Shown: piece after piece, positions 1 to 8,687 of the stretch | How the letters are laid out: each line of letters begins with the position of its first letter | Numbering within the stretch: position 1 is the first letter of the stretch | Source of the DNA: Fibrobacterota bacterium | GTDB taxonomy: Bacteria; Fibrobacterota; Chitinivibrionia; Chitinivibrionales; Chitinispirillaceae | Direction of reading: 5' to 3' | Length of the DNA stretch: 64,000 bases | Assembly (NCBI GenBank): GCA_023436145.1 | Contig: JAEZKP010000101.1 | Location: forward strand, 99,504-163,503 | Notes under the pieces: model-generated | Databases searched by the model: none | What the model saw: only the letters and a program-made list of their open reading frames with translations | What the model was told of the DNA's origin: nothing | Program-made: the position numbers and the translations under genes

Positions 1-1092
1 CTGATCAATATTGATTTTCCTCTGTTCCTTTCTATTTTTAACAATCAGATAATTTCTCATCAGTTCTGCACTTGTCATTTTATATCTCAAGGGAAAAGAT
101 ATGGAGCCAGCAACCTTCCATTTAACAAACCAGGGATCAAAAGGATCTTTTATACCTCTGCTTTTTTCATCCCTGAAAAGATCTGCTCTGGTATTTCTGT
201 GCAGCTCCACTAAATCCTCCAGTCTCATTCTCGATTCCCTGTTCTTGCTTACCAATAGAGGTATTGAAATATTGAGTACACAACCATTATCATACCGGAC
301 ATTTCCCCCCAAGGTTACATACATCTGATTTTCTCTAAAATAAACTGCGATTGTCTTACTATCAGGCTGTTTTATCAGTATTGGAGAGAAGAGATTGTTA
401 AATGCATCCACCGAAAACATGGCAAAGAAATCAAATCCGTATCTACTATAAACCAACCCGGTATTTCCCAGAATCTGAAAACATTCCAGCCGGTCTTTTC
501 TGAATGGAATTCTGGTACCCAGATTCGTTAAAAATCTCAAGGGAATCCTGCTGAATCTGGCCAGTAAGTCCAGTTCATAAAGAAATTTCACTTCCATCGA
601 AGTTCCCTTGACCACAAAACCCTCAGGCATAAATCCACTATATCCCCCCAGTGTCGGACTGGACTCCATAAACTGATATAAAAAAGTCAACCCCATAGCA
701 AATCCGTGTAATCGCAGGTCCAGATTATCAGGAATAGTGGCTTTTAAACCAAAGGCGACATTCCCCGGGCGAAATCCATAGGATAGCACTCTTGACTCCA
801 GGAAAACCGACATAAAATTGAGCACCCCAGCCTCAATTTTAATCTCCGGAAAAGCACGGACATTCGAGATCCACTTCCCTTCTGTCTTTTTACCTGTGTC
901 CATTATCATTGGGTCATCCCACACATGCCCCACACCCCTCATTGATAACCAGATATTTCCACACCCCACGGTATTTGAATTATGAAGGTTATAGAACGAT
1001 TCTCCTCTGTTACGTTTCTGGTTTTCCTGTGCGCCAGTTGTAACCATAAGGCAAACCACAAATATGGAGACAGAAAAAAAGATCCTTTTCAT
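1..1092 (-). CDS. Secreted beta-barrel-like envelope protein, 3' end cut by the window edge
   Basis: The reverse strand is open for 364 codons from the ATG at 1092 to the first base of the window, so the C-terminus is missing. Residues 1-22 form a signal peptide (MKRIFFSVSIF, then a cut near TTGAQ). The rest alternates hydrophobic and polar residues with many aromatics (for example LDLRLHGFAMGLTFLYQF), which suits an outer-membrane beta-barrel. The start codon overlaps the stop of the upstream gene as ATGA, so the two are translationally coupled and follow an HTH gene in one operon. No family is recognised; the barrel assignment is inference from composition. Confidence 0.7.
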   Translation of the reverse strand, partial: MKRIFFSVSIFVVCLMVTTGAQENQKRNRGESFYNLHNSNTVGCGNIWLSMRGVGHVWDDPMIMDTGKKTEGKWISNVRAFPEIKIEAGVLNFMSVFLESRVLSYGFRPGNVAFGLKATIPDNLDLRLHGFAMGLTFLYQFMESSPTLGGYSGFMPEGFVVKGTSMEVKFLYELDLLARFSRIPLRFLTNLGTRIPFRKDRLECFQILGNTGLVYSRYGFDFFAMFSVDAFNNLFSPILIKQPDSKTIAVYFRENQMYVTLGGNVRYDNGCVLNISIPLLVSKNRESRMRLEDLVELHRNTRADLFRDEKSRGIKDPFDPWFVKWKVAGSISFPLRYKMTSAELMRNYLIVKNRKEQRKINIDQ

Positions 1093-2171
1093 TCCAGATC
1101 CTCCAGTAACTTTTCAATCTCCTCCATCTTATTCTGAATCTCCTCCCTTTTCCTTAATGCCTCCTTTTCCTGATCAATGTCTGATCCCTCAGGAGCCAGC
1201 TCCTCAAAACCTGTCTCAAAATCGGTTTTTATCGACTTGCCCTGTTCAATATTTCTGGTAATCCGGTCTTTATCCTTGTCTTTGGCATTATCTATGAAAA
1301 TCAATGTTCTGATGGCTTCTGTGCTGGTTTCTTTGAAATAAAGAGGTGCCACAAAAGACACTGACATGCTGACATATTGTGCAGGAAGGGGACGCTCGGT
1401 TTTTACTCTTTGTAGCAGTAAAAACTTCATAGAAGTCAGTATGCTGAATCGGTTTCTTATACGCAAACGTGCTCCCGGCTCCACCCAAACCTTCTGCTGT
1501 TGAAACCCCTTATCACCTGAAAAAACACTGGTATGCTTTTCTTTATACAACCCCACCGATGCATCCAGAAAGAAACTGTGCTTATAGGTCTTCCACTCTG
1601 CACCTAACTTGAATGATAATTGCTCGTATTGAAAAAGAAGATCTGCATCATCTGCCATGTTAATCAACTGGTATGTCTTTAGTCTGCTTTTTTTGTTGAT
1701 GGCAATCCAATCCTGATCACAAATCAATGATGCTCTGAAGTAGGAATGAAAATCAGGTCTTCCAGAAGTAGCTTCACCGGAAATTGTATCCATTGCAGTA
1801 GAAAGAAAAAGATCCCCGCAAAGTGCAATACCAAAAAAACGTAAACCGTCATTGTTTGGTATCGTTATCTGTCCATGTACTTCGGTCATACCTATTTTCC
1901 GGAAATTTATTACCGATGCACTTACGTTGCACTGAAGAATCTCGGCTATTCCTATTTCTCCGGTGATTTTTGTCTCTAACATAGACTGAGGCTTTCCAAT
2001 ACTACCCTGAAGTGAACCACTCACCGTTATATTGCCGTTACCAGCTACATTGGACGCCGGAATATTCACAGTGCCCTCATTTCTTCCCCGTCTTACCTCC
2101 TGGGTGTAACCGGGAAAAAACAAACCTGATAAAATTATCATTAATAAACAGCACTCAACTCTTAGCCGCAT
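1089..2171 (-). CDS. Secreted beta-barrel-like protein with C-terminal coiled coil
   Basis: This 360-residue protein has a signal peptide (hydrophobic LLMIILSGLFF, cut near GYTQ). A long body of alternating beta-strand-like segments follows (roughly 35-300). The last 45 residues (about 315-360) are highly charged and helical (KEALRKREEIQNKMEEIEK), reading as a coiled coil. The middle looks like an outer-membrane barrel or beta-sandwich; the tail could be periplasmic. It starts 7 bases after the HTH gene and overlaps the next barrel gene by 4 bases, so all three are probably one operon. Function unknown. Confidence 0.75.
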   Translation of the reverse strand: MRLRVECCLLMIILSGLFFPGYTQEVRRGRNEGTVNIPASNVAGNGNITVSGSLQGSIGKPQSMLETKITGEIGIAEILQCNVSASVINFRKIGMTEVHGQITIPNNDGLRFFGIALCGDLFLSTAMDTISGEATSGRPDFHSYFRASLICDQDWIAINKKSRLKTYQLINMADDADLLFQYEQLSFKLGAEWKTYKHSFFLDASVGLYKEKHTSVFSGDKGFQQQKVWVEPGARLRIRNRFSILTSMKFLLLQRVKTERPLPAQYVSMSVSFVAPLYFKETSTEAIRTLIFIDNAKDKDKDRITRNIEQGKSIKTDFETGFEELAPEGSDIDQEKEALRKREEIQNKMEEIEKLLEDLE

Positions 2172-2178
2172 CTTTTAC

Positions 2179-2439
2179 TCATTGTGCTCTAAATTTTTTT
2201 TCCCCGGAGATGATCACCGGGATAAGCGTAGTATCATTAAACCGCTTTCCGTTTTTCTTCATCTTGCGTTTATATTCCCTGATCGCTTCAATATCCTCTT
2301 CAGTGAATAACCTCCAACCATTACAATTCCGTACCTCTGAAATATTCAGATCCAGTGTTTCAAGCCAACGTTTCAAAGTGGAAATTGAAATTCTCAATTT
2401 TCTGGCTACTTGTCCGCTTGTTAAATACTGGCGCTGCAT
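2179..2439 (-). CDS. MerR-type helix-turn-helix DNA-binding protein
   Basis: An 86-residue protein that is almost entirely a MerR/excisionase-like winged HTH. Residues 6-27 (LTSGQVARKLRISISTLKRW) are the helix-turn-helix. 'NGWRLFTEEDIEAIREYKRKM' (about 40-60) is the wing and following helix typical of the MerR/HTH_17 family. There is no dimerisation helix or effector domain, so it is a minimal member. A GGGG-containing ribosome site lies upstream of the ATG. It is the first gene of an operon with two secreted barrel-like proteins and may regulate that operon; this is inferred from position only. Confidence 0.85.
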   Translation of the reverse strand: MQRQYLTSGQVARKLRISISTLKRWLETLDLNISEVRNCNGWRLFTEEDIEAIREYKRKMKKNGKRFNDTTLIPVIISGEKKFRAQ

Positions 2440-2785
2440 TTAATTTCCCCTATTCTAAAGTACTGCGCATACTTCAAACAAATACAACATAATGTATCAT
2501 ATATTTTAACAGACCCACCATATGGTGCCTAATCGTTAACATATTGATTTTCTTAAGGTTAAGGTGTCCGAAAACCTGTCTATAAACCTGCTTGTCACCT
2601 TATTTTAATTATACAGGTCCAATCCAACTATTGCCACATTATTTGTTAATTTTGCCAGGGGATATTTAATTAACAGGCATTAGATCAGCAGCCCTTAAAG
2701 CCTGCAGATTCTAAAATGAAAAAGAGGTAAGAGGAAAAACTCCTTAAGCAGCCAAAAAGAGGATATCAGGAAAAAGAGATGAAAA
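2440..2785 (-). other. Intergenic region upstream of the HTH-barrel operon
   Basis: 346 AT-rich bases between the HTH gene and the DUF493 gene, both on the minus strand. It should hold the promoter of the HTH operon and the end of the murA operon. No convincing gene, terminator hairpin or repeat was seen. Confidence 0.4.
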
Positions 2786-3043
2786 TCATAGCACCATTCG
2801 AATTTCGCAGTGTTCTGCAAGCAGTTTAAAATAACTGTTCCGTTCCGATTCATCACGGACTTTGACTCTGATTTCCAGACTGCTGTACTTTCCATTTCTG
2901 CTGGTGTGAGACTCCTTTATCAGCAGTAAGTCAGATTTGATAATCGAATCAACAGCCAGAAGCATCTTAGCCCTGTTTTCTCCTATAATTTTATAGCTCC
3001 ATTCACAGGGGTAGTTTATCTGCACCTTTTTTTTGCTTTCCAT
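2786..3043 (-). CDS. DUF493 (YbeD-like) protein
   Basis: 85 residues with the DUF493/YbeD pattern: 'INYPCEWSYKIIGENRAKMLLAVDSII' at the start (the family's FP..Y..K.IG feature), then 'SRNGKYSSLEIRVKVRDESERNSYFKLL' (about 48-75). That matches the family's small alpha/beta fold (ACT-like, thought to be regulatory). In enterobacteria YbeD sits beside lipoate genes; here it follows murA and a lipoprotein gene by 33 bases. The length is typical. The family's molecular role is unknown. Confidence 0.75.
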   Translation of the reverse strand: MESKKKVQINYPCEWSYKIIGENRAKMLLAVDSIIKSDLLLIKESHTSRNGKYSSLEIRVKVRDESERNSYFKLLAEHCEIRMVL

Positions 3044-3076
3044 TAATCACTCCGTTCTATGGTTGAATTTTTATTT

Positions 3077-3643
3077 TCAGCTTGCCTCGGCCAGTACCAG
3101 TGAACCCATAATAGACTCAAAAACCGGTAAAAAATTCTTAAAAAATGCTTTCCTGGTCCAGAAAGCGATACGAATGTCAAAAGTTCCGCTGTTAAAGAAG
3201 AACTCTGCGAAGCCGTATCCCGATTTTTCATATGTCCACTTGATCATATCCACACGTCCATTTGTAAACTCAACCAGTCCCTGATCGTTTTGAATATCCT
3301 TCAGGTTGAGTCTGCGAATATATTCCGCGTATTCCTTTGCAGGTTCATTCAGATTAACTGCAATGGCCCTGGTGCCCAGGTACTTTTCAGCTGTCGTACC
3401 TATAAAAAGCAGTTCAATTCCGGATTTATGCAGTTGGCGTGCGAATTTTCTGCTATCAGGATCCATGGAAACAGGATCTGTCCACAATTGCCAGTTGTTA
3501 TCGTATGTAATTAAAAATTTCAGTTTTTTATTCTGATAAATGCTGTCTTCCGGATAATAGTTCCCCGGATAATAACGGACCAGTTCTGAAGAGCATGACA
3601 GTACGGTTAAAACCACAGGCAATAATAAAAACCGGACTTTCAT
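3077..3643 (-). CDS. Predicted lipoprotein of unknown function
   Basis: 188 residues starting at the ATG at 3643. A longer frame runs upstream into murA, but this start gives a proper lipoprotein signal: MKVRFLLLPVVLTVLSC, with the lipobox ending at Cys17. The mature part begins with SSELVRYYPGNYYPEDSIY and has an alpha/beta pattern with 'FAEFFFNSGTFDIRIAFWT' near the end, resembling small PsbP-like or periplasmic sensor folds. I do not recognise the family. It follows murA by 25 bases and precedes the DUF493 gene, so it is probably co-transcribed with them. Confidence 0.75.
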   Translation of the reverse strand: MKVRFLLLPVVLTVLSCSSELVRYYPGNYYPEDSIYQNKKLKFLITYDNNWQLWTDPVSMDPDSRKFARQLHKSGIELLFIGTTAEKYLGTRAIAVNLNEPAKEYAEYIRRLNLKDIQNDQGLVEFTNGRVDMIKWTYEKSGYGFAEFFFNSGTFDIRIAFWTRKAFFKNFLPVFESIMGSLVLAEAS

Positions 3644-3668
3644 CAGAATATCAGGTATCTCTCCGATT

Positions 3669-4997
3669 CTATTTGACATAATCATCAATTCGTTTAATAG
3701 AGGCACCAAGAGCTGAAAGCCGTTGCTCAATATTCTGATACCCTCTATCAATCTGCTCTATATTATTTATGATACTTTTACCTTCAGCTGCACAGGCTGC
3801 AATCAAAAGTGCCATTCCAGCCCGAATATCCGGAGAACTTATAGACGAACCATAAAGAGGTGATGGGCCAACGATAACCGCCCGATGTGGATCACACAAA
3901 ACGATCTGGGCACCCATATTGATCAATTTATCCACAAAAAACAATCTGGATTCAAACATTTTCTCATGAATAAGACAGGTCCCTTCTGCCTGGGTAGCCG
4001 TGACCAGCAGAATGGACATAAGGTCTGTAGGAAAGCCCGGCCAGGGACTGTCGTCAATCATAGGGATAACTCCCCCCAAATCCTTACGGATTTTAAGGGG
4101 TTGATGATCATCAATATAGATAGTCTTTTCCTCCCGTTTCAGCTGAGCAATCACTCCTATTCTTTCAAACTGAAAAATAATCATACGCATCACCGCAGGG
4201 TCCACACCAGTAATGGAAAGTGTGGATCCGGTAGCCGCAGCCAGCCCCATAAATGATCCTGCTTCAATGTAATCTGGGCCGACCTCATGGTTTGATGGTT
4301 TGAAATTTTGCACCCCATGAACAGTCAGAATATTGGAACCAATTCCTTCTATTGTTACCCCCAGTTTCTCAATAAAACGGCAAAGTCCCTGGACATGCGG
4401 TTCTGAAGCAGCGTTGGCTATCACTGTAGTCCCTTTTGCTCCTGCCGCTGCAATAATTGCATTCTCTGTTGCAGTAACCGAAGCCTCATCCAAATAAATA
4501 TCTGCGCCTCTGAGTCCATCAGCTGCATTCAATATATAATTGGTTTCCTGAGTTATATCCGAAGTAACCTTTCTGACCACCTCAAGCTCTGCACCCAATG
4601 CTTTAAAGACCAGAAAATGGGTATCCAAACGTCTTCTGCCTATATGATCTCCACCTGGCTGACATATTACTGCCCTGCCCGTTCGAACAAGTAATGAAGA
4701 GGCAAAAAGAATTGATGCACGGATGGAATTGGACAGCCCCAGAGGAAGAATCGATGTTTTAAGATTAGAGCCATCAATACTTACTCTACCCTCGCTTAAC
4801 GGAGATATGGACGCACCCAGAAAAGATGCAATCTCCAGCATATTGCTCACATCACCAATTTCCGGGATATTGCTGAATTCCACCGGTCCACTGCATAACA
4901 ATGAAGCAGCAATTAAGGGAAGTGCCTCATTTTTATTGCCAGATACCTGAATACTCCCTTTTAATTTGTACTTTCCCTCTACTACAAAACTGCCCAT
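3669..4997 (-). CDS. murA: UDP-N-acetylglucosamine 1-carboxyvinyltransferase
   Basis: MurA transfers enolpyruvate from PEP to UDP-GlcNAc, the first committed step of peptidoglycan synthesis in the cytoplasm. The 442-residue length is close to the usual 420. Conserved parts include GNKNEALPLIAA (residues 20-31, the Lys-Asn pair), RASILFASSLLVRTG (93-107), and the late DIRAG motif binding the PEP carboxylate. The active-site loop reads PGGDHIG (114-120), with Asp117 where most enzymes carry the catalytic Cys (E. coli Cys115). Cys-to-Asp enzymes, as in mycobacteria and chlamydiae, are active but not alkylated by fosfomycin. It heads a small operon with a lipoprotein and a DUF493 gene. Confidence 0.97.
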   Translation of the reverse strand: MGSFVVEGKYKLKGSIQVSGNKNEALPLIAASLLCSGPVEFSNIPEIGDVSNMLEIASFLGASISPLSEGRVSIDGSNLKTSILPLGLSNSIRASILFASSLLVRTGRAVICQPGGDHIGRRRLDTHFLVFKALGAELEVVRKVTSDITQETNYILNAADGLRGADIYLDEASVTATENAIIAAAGAKGTTVIANAASEPHVQGLCRFIEKLGVTIEGIGSNILTVHGVQNFKPSNHEVGPDYIEAGSFMGLAAATGSTLSITGVDPAVMRMIIFQFERIGVIAQLKREEKTIYIDDHQPLKIRKDLGGVIPMIDDSPWPGFPTDLMSILLVTATQAEGTCLIHEKMFESRLFFVDKLINMGAQIVLCDPHRAVIVGPSPLYGSSISSPDIRAGMALLIAACAAEGKSIINNIEQIDRGYQNIEQRLSALGASIKRIDDYVK

Positions 4998-5323
4998 AAT
5001 CCAAGTGCTCCTGACTTCTTTTCCAGTCTAATAAAGTTTTTTTTCTATTTTTAATGTATATTTCAATAAAAGACCGGTCTTTTCGTAGATTATCTTCTTT
5101 GAACAGATCAGTAAAAATAATTTGCCTCGTCAGGGCATACCAATTTCTTGACTAACACCATTTCAATGGGAATTCTTCTTTGAATAGCTAGTGCGTGCCG
5201 CTCTAGATTAGCGGATTAACGAACTACTCAAGGGAACAACCACTGTTATATAAAAGGGTTCAAGAATGAGGGCGCTCCTGGCGGGGCTTTTTAATTATAA
5301 AAAAGAATGCAACCAATTTTAAT
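4998..5323. other. Divergent intergenic region upstream of murA
   Basis: 326 bases between murA (minus) and the next plus-strand gene; it must carry promoters in both directions. It is AT-rich next to murA. A short GC-rich patch near 5268-5290 precedes a T-run, but it does not fold into a clean terminator. No gene or RNA recognised. Confidence 0.4.
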
Positions 5324-5698
5324 ATGTCACAAAAAACTCAATGGGAACATAATGATTTTGATGGATTAAACTATAAGCCGGGAAAGTTCGGCTATCTTAT
5401 GGAGGAGCCTTTTGCAGTCGAAATCTGGAATTTTCTGAAAACCAGGAAAAATATTCAAGCCCTGATTGACTCTACTGCACAAAAAAAACCGGCTATCGAT
5501 CTGTTACTGCCACAGTTGGAGTCCTATTTTGGAGCATTTCTTGATTCAGCAAACAAATCTAATGATGATATACCAACAATGGTTAATAATATGATCAAGC
5601 AAATTATGGATCACCTGGGATATGAGCACACAAGCTGCTCACTTTATCCAAAAGCCAGATTTATAAGGTCTTCCGGAATGTACGAAAAGCGAAACTGA
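5324..5698 (+). CDS. Hypothetical protein, 124 residues
   Basis: A small soluble protein without a signal peptide or membrane segment. It begins MSQKTQWEHNDFDGLNYKPGKFGYLMEEPFA and is mainly helical afterwards (IWNFLKTRKNIQALID; IPTMVNNMIKQIMDHLGYEH). The tail has two Cys/His-containing turns (YEHTSCSLYPKARF). The ribosome site is weak, but the frame is open with sensible codon use and nothing better overlaps it. Family not recognised; no neighbour suggests a role. Confidence 0.55.
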   Translation: MSQKTQWEHNDFDGLNYKPGKFGYLMEEPFAVEIWNFLKTRKNIQALIDSTAQKKPAIDLLLPQLESYFGAFLDSANKSNDDIPTMVNNMIKQIMDHLGYEHTSCSLYPKARFIRSSGMYEKRN

Positions 5699-5853
5699 TT
5701 AATGGCATAGTTTCTTTAATAAGCGATGCTGGATGCTTTCTCTTTTAAACTGCAGAATATTTGTTATATATTTAATATGCTTCGTCCTGATATTAGTCTT
5801 TTAAGACAGCTCATTTATCAAGCAATCCTTCAGCTTGAAAAAGGAAATGAAAA

Positions 5854-6522
5854 ATGTACACTCAGACATTTTATCGATTCTTACAATTCAGCTTTCTTCT
5901 AATTGTAACCGTTTTTTTGCTATCTCTTTCAGCACTGCCTCATTGGCTTTTTGTCACTCTGAAAGTGAGTCCTGCACTAATCACTATTGTAATTGCTTTT
6001 TTGTATGGTTCAGAAAAGAAAATTCTTCCAATTCTCATATTTCTGTTTATGGGAAGCGGTGACCTTCTTCTGGGTCTGGACAGAACCAAGTTTTTTATGT
6101 TCGCATTGGCATCATTTATGATCGCGAACCTGTTATTATTGATTTACCTGATTCCATACGCAAAAAAAAGTATTACCGGAATGATTCGTGCATCAGTAAT
6201 CGTTTTATTCTGTGCTGGCAGCAGTTCGATAATTCTCCCCAATTCAGGGAAATTTCTTCTACCGGTTCTGCTTTATTTATTAATGATCGGTTCCATGGCA
6301 TTTGTATCTGCTTCTAATACTAAAAACAGAAAATGGCTGATATATGCAGGTGCATTTTGTTTTCTTCTCAGCGATTCTTTGATAGCCTATGATAAATTTG
6401 TAAATCCGGTACAGGGATCATTACCTGTCATACTGGCCTTTTATTATACCTCTCTTTACTGCTTTTGCTTTGGTATTGTGCCATATCAAAAGTCCCCCAT
6501 TGCTAAACAGCTAAACAGCTGA
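5854..6522 (+). CDS. YhhN/TMEM86-family integral membrane protein (lysoplasmalogenase-like)
   Basis: 222 residues with about eight hydrophobic helices. The YhhN family signatures are present: GSGDLLLGLD (about 67-76), with two acidic residues at a helix end, and FLLSDSLIAYDKF near residue 170, the second conserved Asp motif. Animal TMEM86B hydrolyses the vinyl-ether bond of lysoplasmalogens; bacterial members are mostly untested. The ATG follows AAAGGAA at good spacing. It stands alone between a hypothetical gene and the convergent TPR gene. Confidence 0.85.
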   Translation: MYTQTFYRFLQFSFLLIVTVFLLSLSALPHWLFVTLKVSPALITIVIAFLYGSEKKILPILIFLFMGSGDLLLGLDRTKFFMFALASFMIANLLLLIYLIPYAKKSITGMIRASVIVLFCAGSSSIILPNSGKFLLPVLLYLLMIGSMAFVSASNTKNRKWLIYAGAFCFLLSDSLIAYDKFVNPVQGSLPVILAFYYTSLYCFCFGIVPYQKSPIAKQLNS

Positions 6523-6538
6523 ATAGCTAAACACATAA

Positions 6539-7540
6539 CTACTCTGCTATTGACATCAGGAAGTTCCGGTGTTTCTGGACCCATTCGATTTTTAGCGTAT
6601 CAGCCTGGATATCATAGGACAAACCCTTATCTGCAATATCCTGTGCTTTCTTTCTGTTTCCCATTTTCAGGTGGCAGGAAGCGATCAGCTGGTAGCCGGA
6701 TAATACATCACTCCAGTTTATAACCTTGCGTTTAAGAGATAATTCAATGAGTTTTTCACCCAGCTCCATTGCCTTCTGATATTGTTGTGCACCAAAAGCA
6801 GCTCTGGATTTTGCCTGGAAAAAAACTGTATTATCCGGATACTCCTTTAAAACTTCATTGGCTATAGAATCGGCAGCGGTAAAATCACCCCGCTCTATCA
6901 ATATCCAGAGCAGAGAGCTTTTAGCTCCAAACCGGAAAGGGGATTCTGATTTTGATGCAGTTAAGAGCATCTCCAGGCCGGAACGGGCTCTTTTTCCGAT
7001 TCCGGGAATCCACTTGAGATTATCACCGATATAATAATCAAACAGACCAATCCCATATAGAACATCCGGAAACAGAGTTGAGGAATTTGACAACTTTTTA
7101 AAATTTTCATAAGAAGTCCGGGCATCTTTTATACCCAAAAGTATGCTGCCTCTTTTAACTTTTACTATACTGAGTATGCCGAAGATATTTCCTTTAAAAA
7201 AAAGAATTTTTTGCTTTTCCAGAGAAGAACTACATGTATTTAATCTTATGTCCAGGCATTTTAAAAGATTCTCTGCCATGGAAATGCATCTGAGACCATC
7301 AAGAGCATACGATTCGTAATCTGCCAACTGTGATTGCAAAATTACCAGTTTCAGATAACGGGCATCTATGTCCATTGAATCAGCTGCAATTCTTCTATCG
7401 CAGATATTATAGGCACTGTCATACTCCTGATTCATAACCAGGTCCAATGCAGAATAAACAAACTGGTTCCATTGATATATTTCAGCATTGGCCGGTTTGA
7501 GAATAAAAACAAGAAGACATAAAAATGAAGCTATTCTCAT
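6539..7540 (-). CDS. Secreted tetratricopeptide-repeat protein
   Basis: 333 residues from the ATG at 7540, which overlaps the upstream glycosyltransferase stop as ATGA; an upstream in-frame Met lies inside that gene and is less likely. The N-terminus is a signal peptide (MRIASFLCLLVFILKPANA). The rest is helical with TPR-like pairs, for example QEYDSAYNICDRRIAADSMD and GDFTAADSIANEVLKEYPDN, plus a conserved-looking FDYYIGDNLKWIPGIGKR. It is the third gene of the NodB-deacetylase/GT2 operon and may be a periplasmic scaffold for the polysaccharide that operon makes; that role is inferred from position. Confidence 0.8.
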   Translation of the reverse strand: MRIASFLCLLVFILKPANAEIYQWNQFVYSALDLVMNQEYDSAYNICDRRIAADSMDIDARYLKLVILQSQLADYESYALDGLRCISMAENLLKCLDIRLNTCSSSLEKQKILFFKGNIFGILSIVKVKRGSILLGIKDARTSYENFKKLSNSSTLFPDVLYGIGLFDYYIGDNLKWIPGIGKRARSGLEMLLTASKSESPFRFGAKSSLLWILIERGDFTAADSIANEVLKEYPDNTVFFQAKSRAAFGAQQYQKAMELGEKLIELSLKRKVINWSDVLSGYQLIASCHLKMGNRKKAQDIADKGLSYDIQADTLKIEWVQKHRNFLMSIAE

Positions 7541-8685
7541 AGTGAAGCACTGTTTCCGATCTCGCATTCTTTTGTATAACGCTTGTTTTTCCAGGTGAAG
7601 GAAAACAGATTTCCTTTTAGTGCAACCAACGGAGCCAGTATCAGATGAATTAACGACAAGGGCAGGAAATACCTGATCATGTACTGTATTTTGTAAATAT
7701 GGACATATTTGAAAATTAATAGAAAATCAGAGCACATTTTTGCGGTTAATACCCACAGTAACACCGGCAGTATATCAGGAAAAGAAACGGCATAAAAAAA
7801 GCCAACCCAGATGAACAGGTAAAAAAGCAGTGCCGGAATAAAAAACAGTTTTACCCCTCTGGTAGTTATATTGCCACCATAAGCAGCCCATCGGAACCGC
7901 TGATTCATAAAGTGAGGGAAATTTTTTGCTCCCTGAGTCTCGATGACAGAATCAGGATGAGTTGCCACTGCTATTTTAAATCCTGAATTCCTGGAACAAT
8001 GAAGGATAAAGTTATCTTCTGCAGGCCTGATTTTAAGGCTTTTAAATCCTTCTCTGTTACGGTCAAATATTTCTTTACGATACGCCATATTTGCGGCAGT
8101 ACAGGTATAGACCGAATTTACCCCTATAAAAGCGGCACCTAGCGCACGATGGGTAAGGTAATCCATCGCATCTATTCCCTGCCAGAGGTTTTGAGGTTTG
8201 AAGTAACCGACATGGCCAATTACCATTCCCACCCCATCTGTGAAACAGGCAGCCATTTGCCGGATCCATCCCTGCGATTGCTCACAGTCGCCATCTGTAC
8301 TTAGAATAATCTCACCTCTGGCAACATCCAAGGCTCTTATAAGAGCTGTCTTTTTGGGGACAGCATCCTCACCTGGCTTAACCGAAACAGATCTGAAATT
8401 GGGGTATTTACTGCAATAATCACTGATAATCAATGGTGTAGAATCGTCTGAACGGTCATCAGCAATTATTACTTCGAATTTATCAGGTGGATAATTCTGA
8501 CTAATCAGTGAATTGAGACACCTCTGAAGGCATTCTTCTTCATTATGAACTGCAACAATTATAGAACAATATCGGATTTTATCATTTTGCCGGTAATGAA
8601 GCCTGAACAATCCTGTTAACAGGTACAAAACAGAACAACAGTAAAAAGCTGCGGTTACGATCAGAAGACATCCGATAATACTCAT
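7537..8685 (-). CDS. Membrane-bound family 2 glycosyltransferase
   Basis: 382 residues: one N-terminal membrane helix (1-26), a GT-A catalytic domain, then three or four C-terminal helices (about 280-365). Motifs are those of processive GT2 enzymes such as NodC and IcaA: SIIVAVHNEEE (41-51), DDRSDDS (76-82), the metal-binding TDGDC (130-134), and QRFRW (near 260) that holds the growing chain. The start lies 2 bases after the deacetylase stop. With that deacetylase it could make a partly de-N-acetylated amino-sugar polymer; the sugar specificity is not visible from the sequence. Confidence 0.9.
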   Translation of the reverse strand: MSIIGCLLIVTAAFYCCSVLYLLTGLFRLHYRQNDKIRYCSIIVAVHNEEECLQRCLNSLISQNYPPDKFEVIIADDRSDDSTPLIISDYCSKYPNFRSVSVKPGEDAVPKKTALIRALDVARGEIILSTDGDCEQSQGWIRQMAACFTDGVGMVIGHVGYFKPQNLWQGIDAMDYLTHRALGAAFIGVNSVYTCTAANMAYRKEIFDRNREGFKSLKIRPAEDNFILHCSRNSGFKIAVATHPDSVIETQGAKNFPHFMNQRFRWAAYGGNITTRGVKLFFIPALLFYLFIWVGFFYAVSFPDILPVLLWVLTAKMCSDFLLIFKYVHIYKIQYMIRYFLPLSLIHLILAPLVALKGNLFSFTWKNKRYTKECEIGNSASL

Positions 8686-8687
8686 AA

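Noticed and set aside
3644..3751. Upstream extension of the lipoprotein frame into murA
   Set aside because: The extra 36 residues lie inside murA and would hide the lipobox. The ATG at 3643 gives a proper signal peptide.
5255..5300. GC-rich patch before a T-run as a terminator
   Set aside because: GGGCGCTCCTGGCGGGGC does not form a consistent stem, and no gene ends just upstream.
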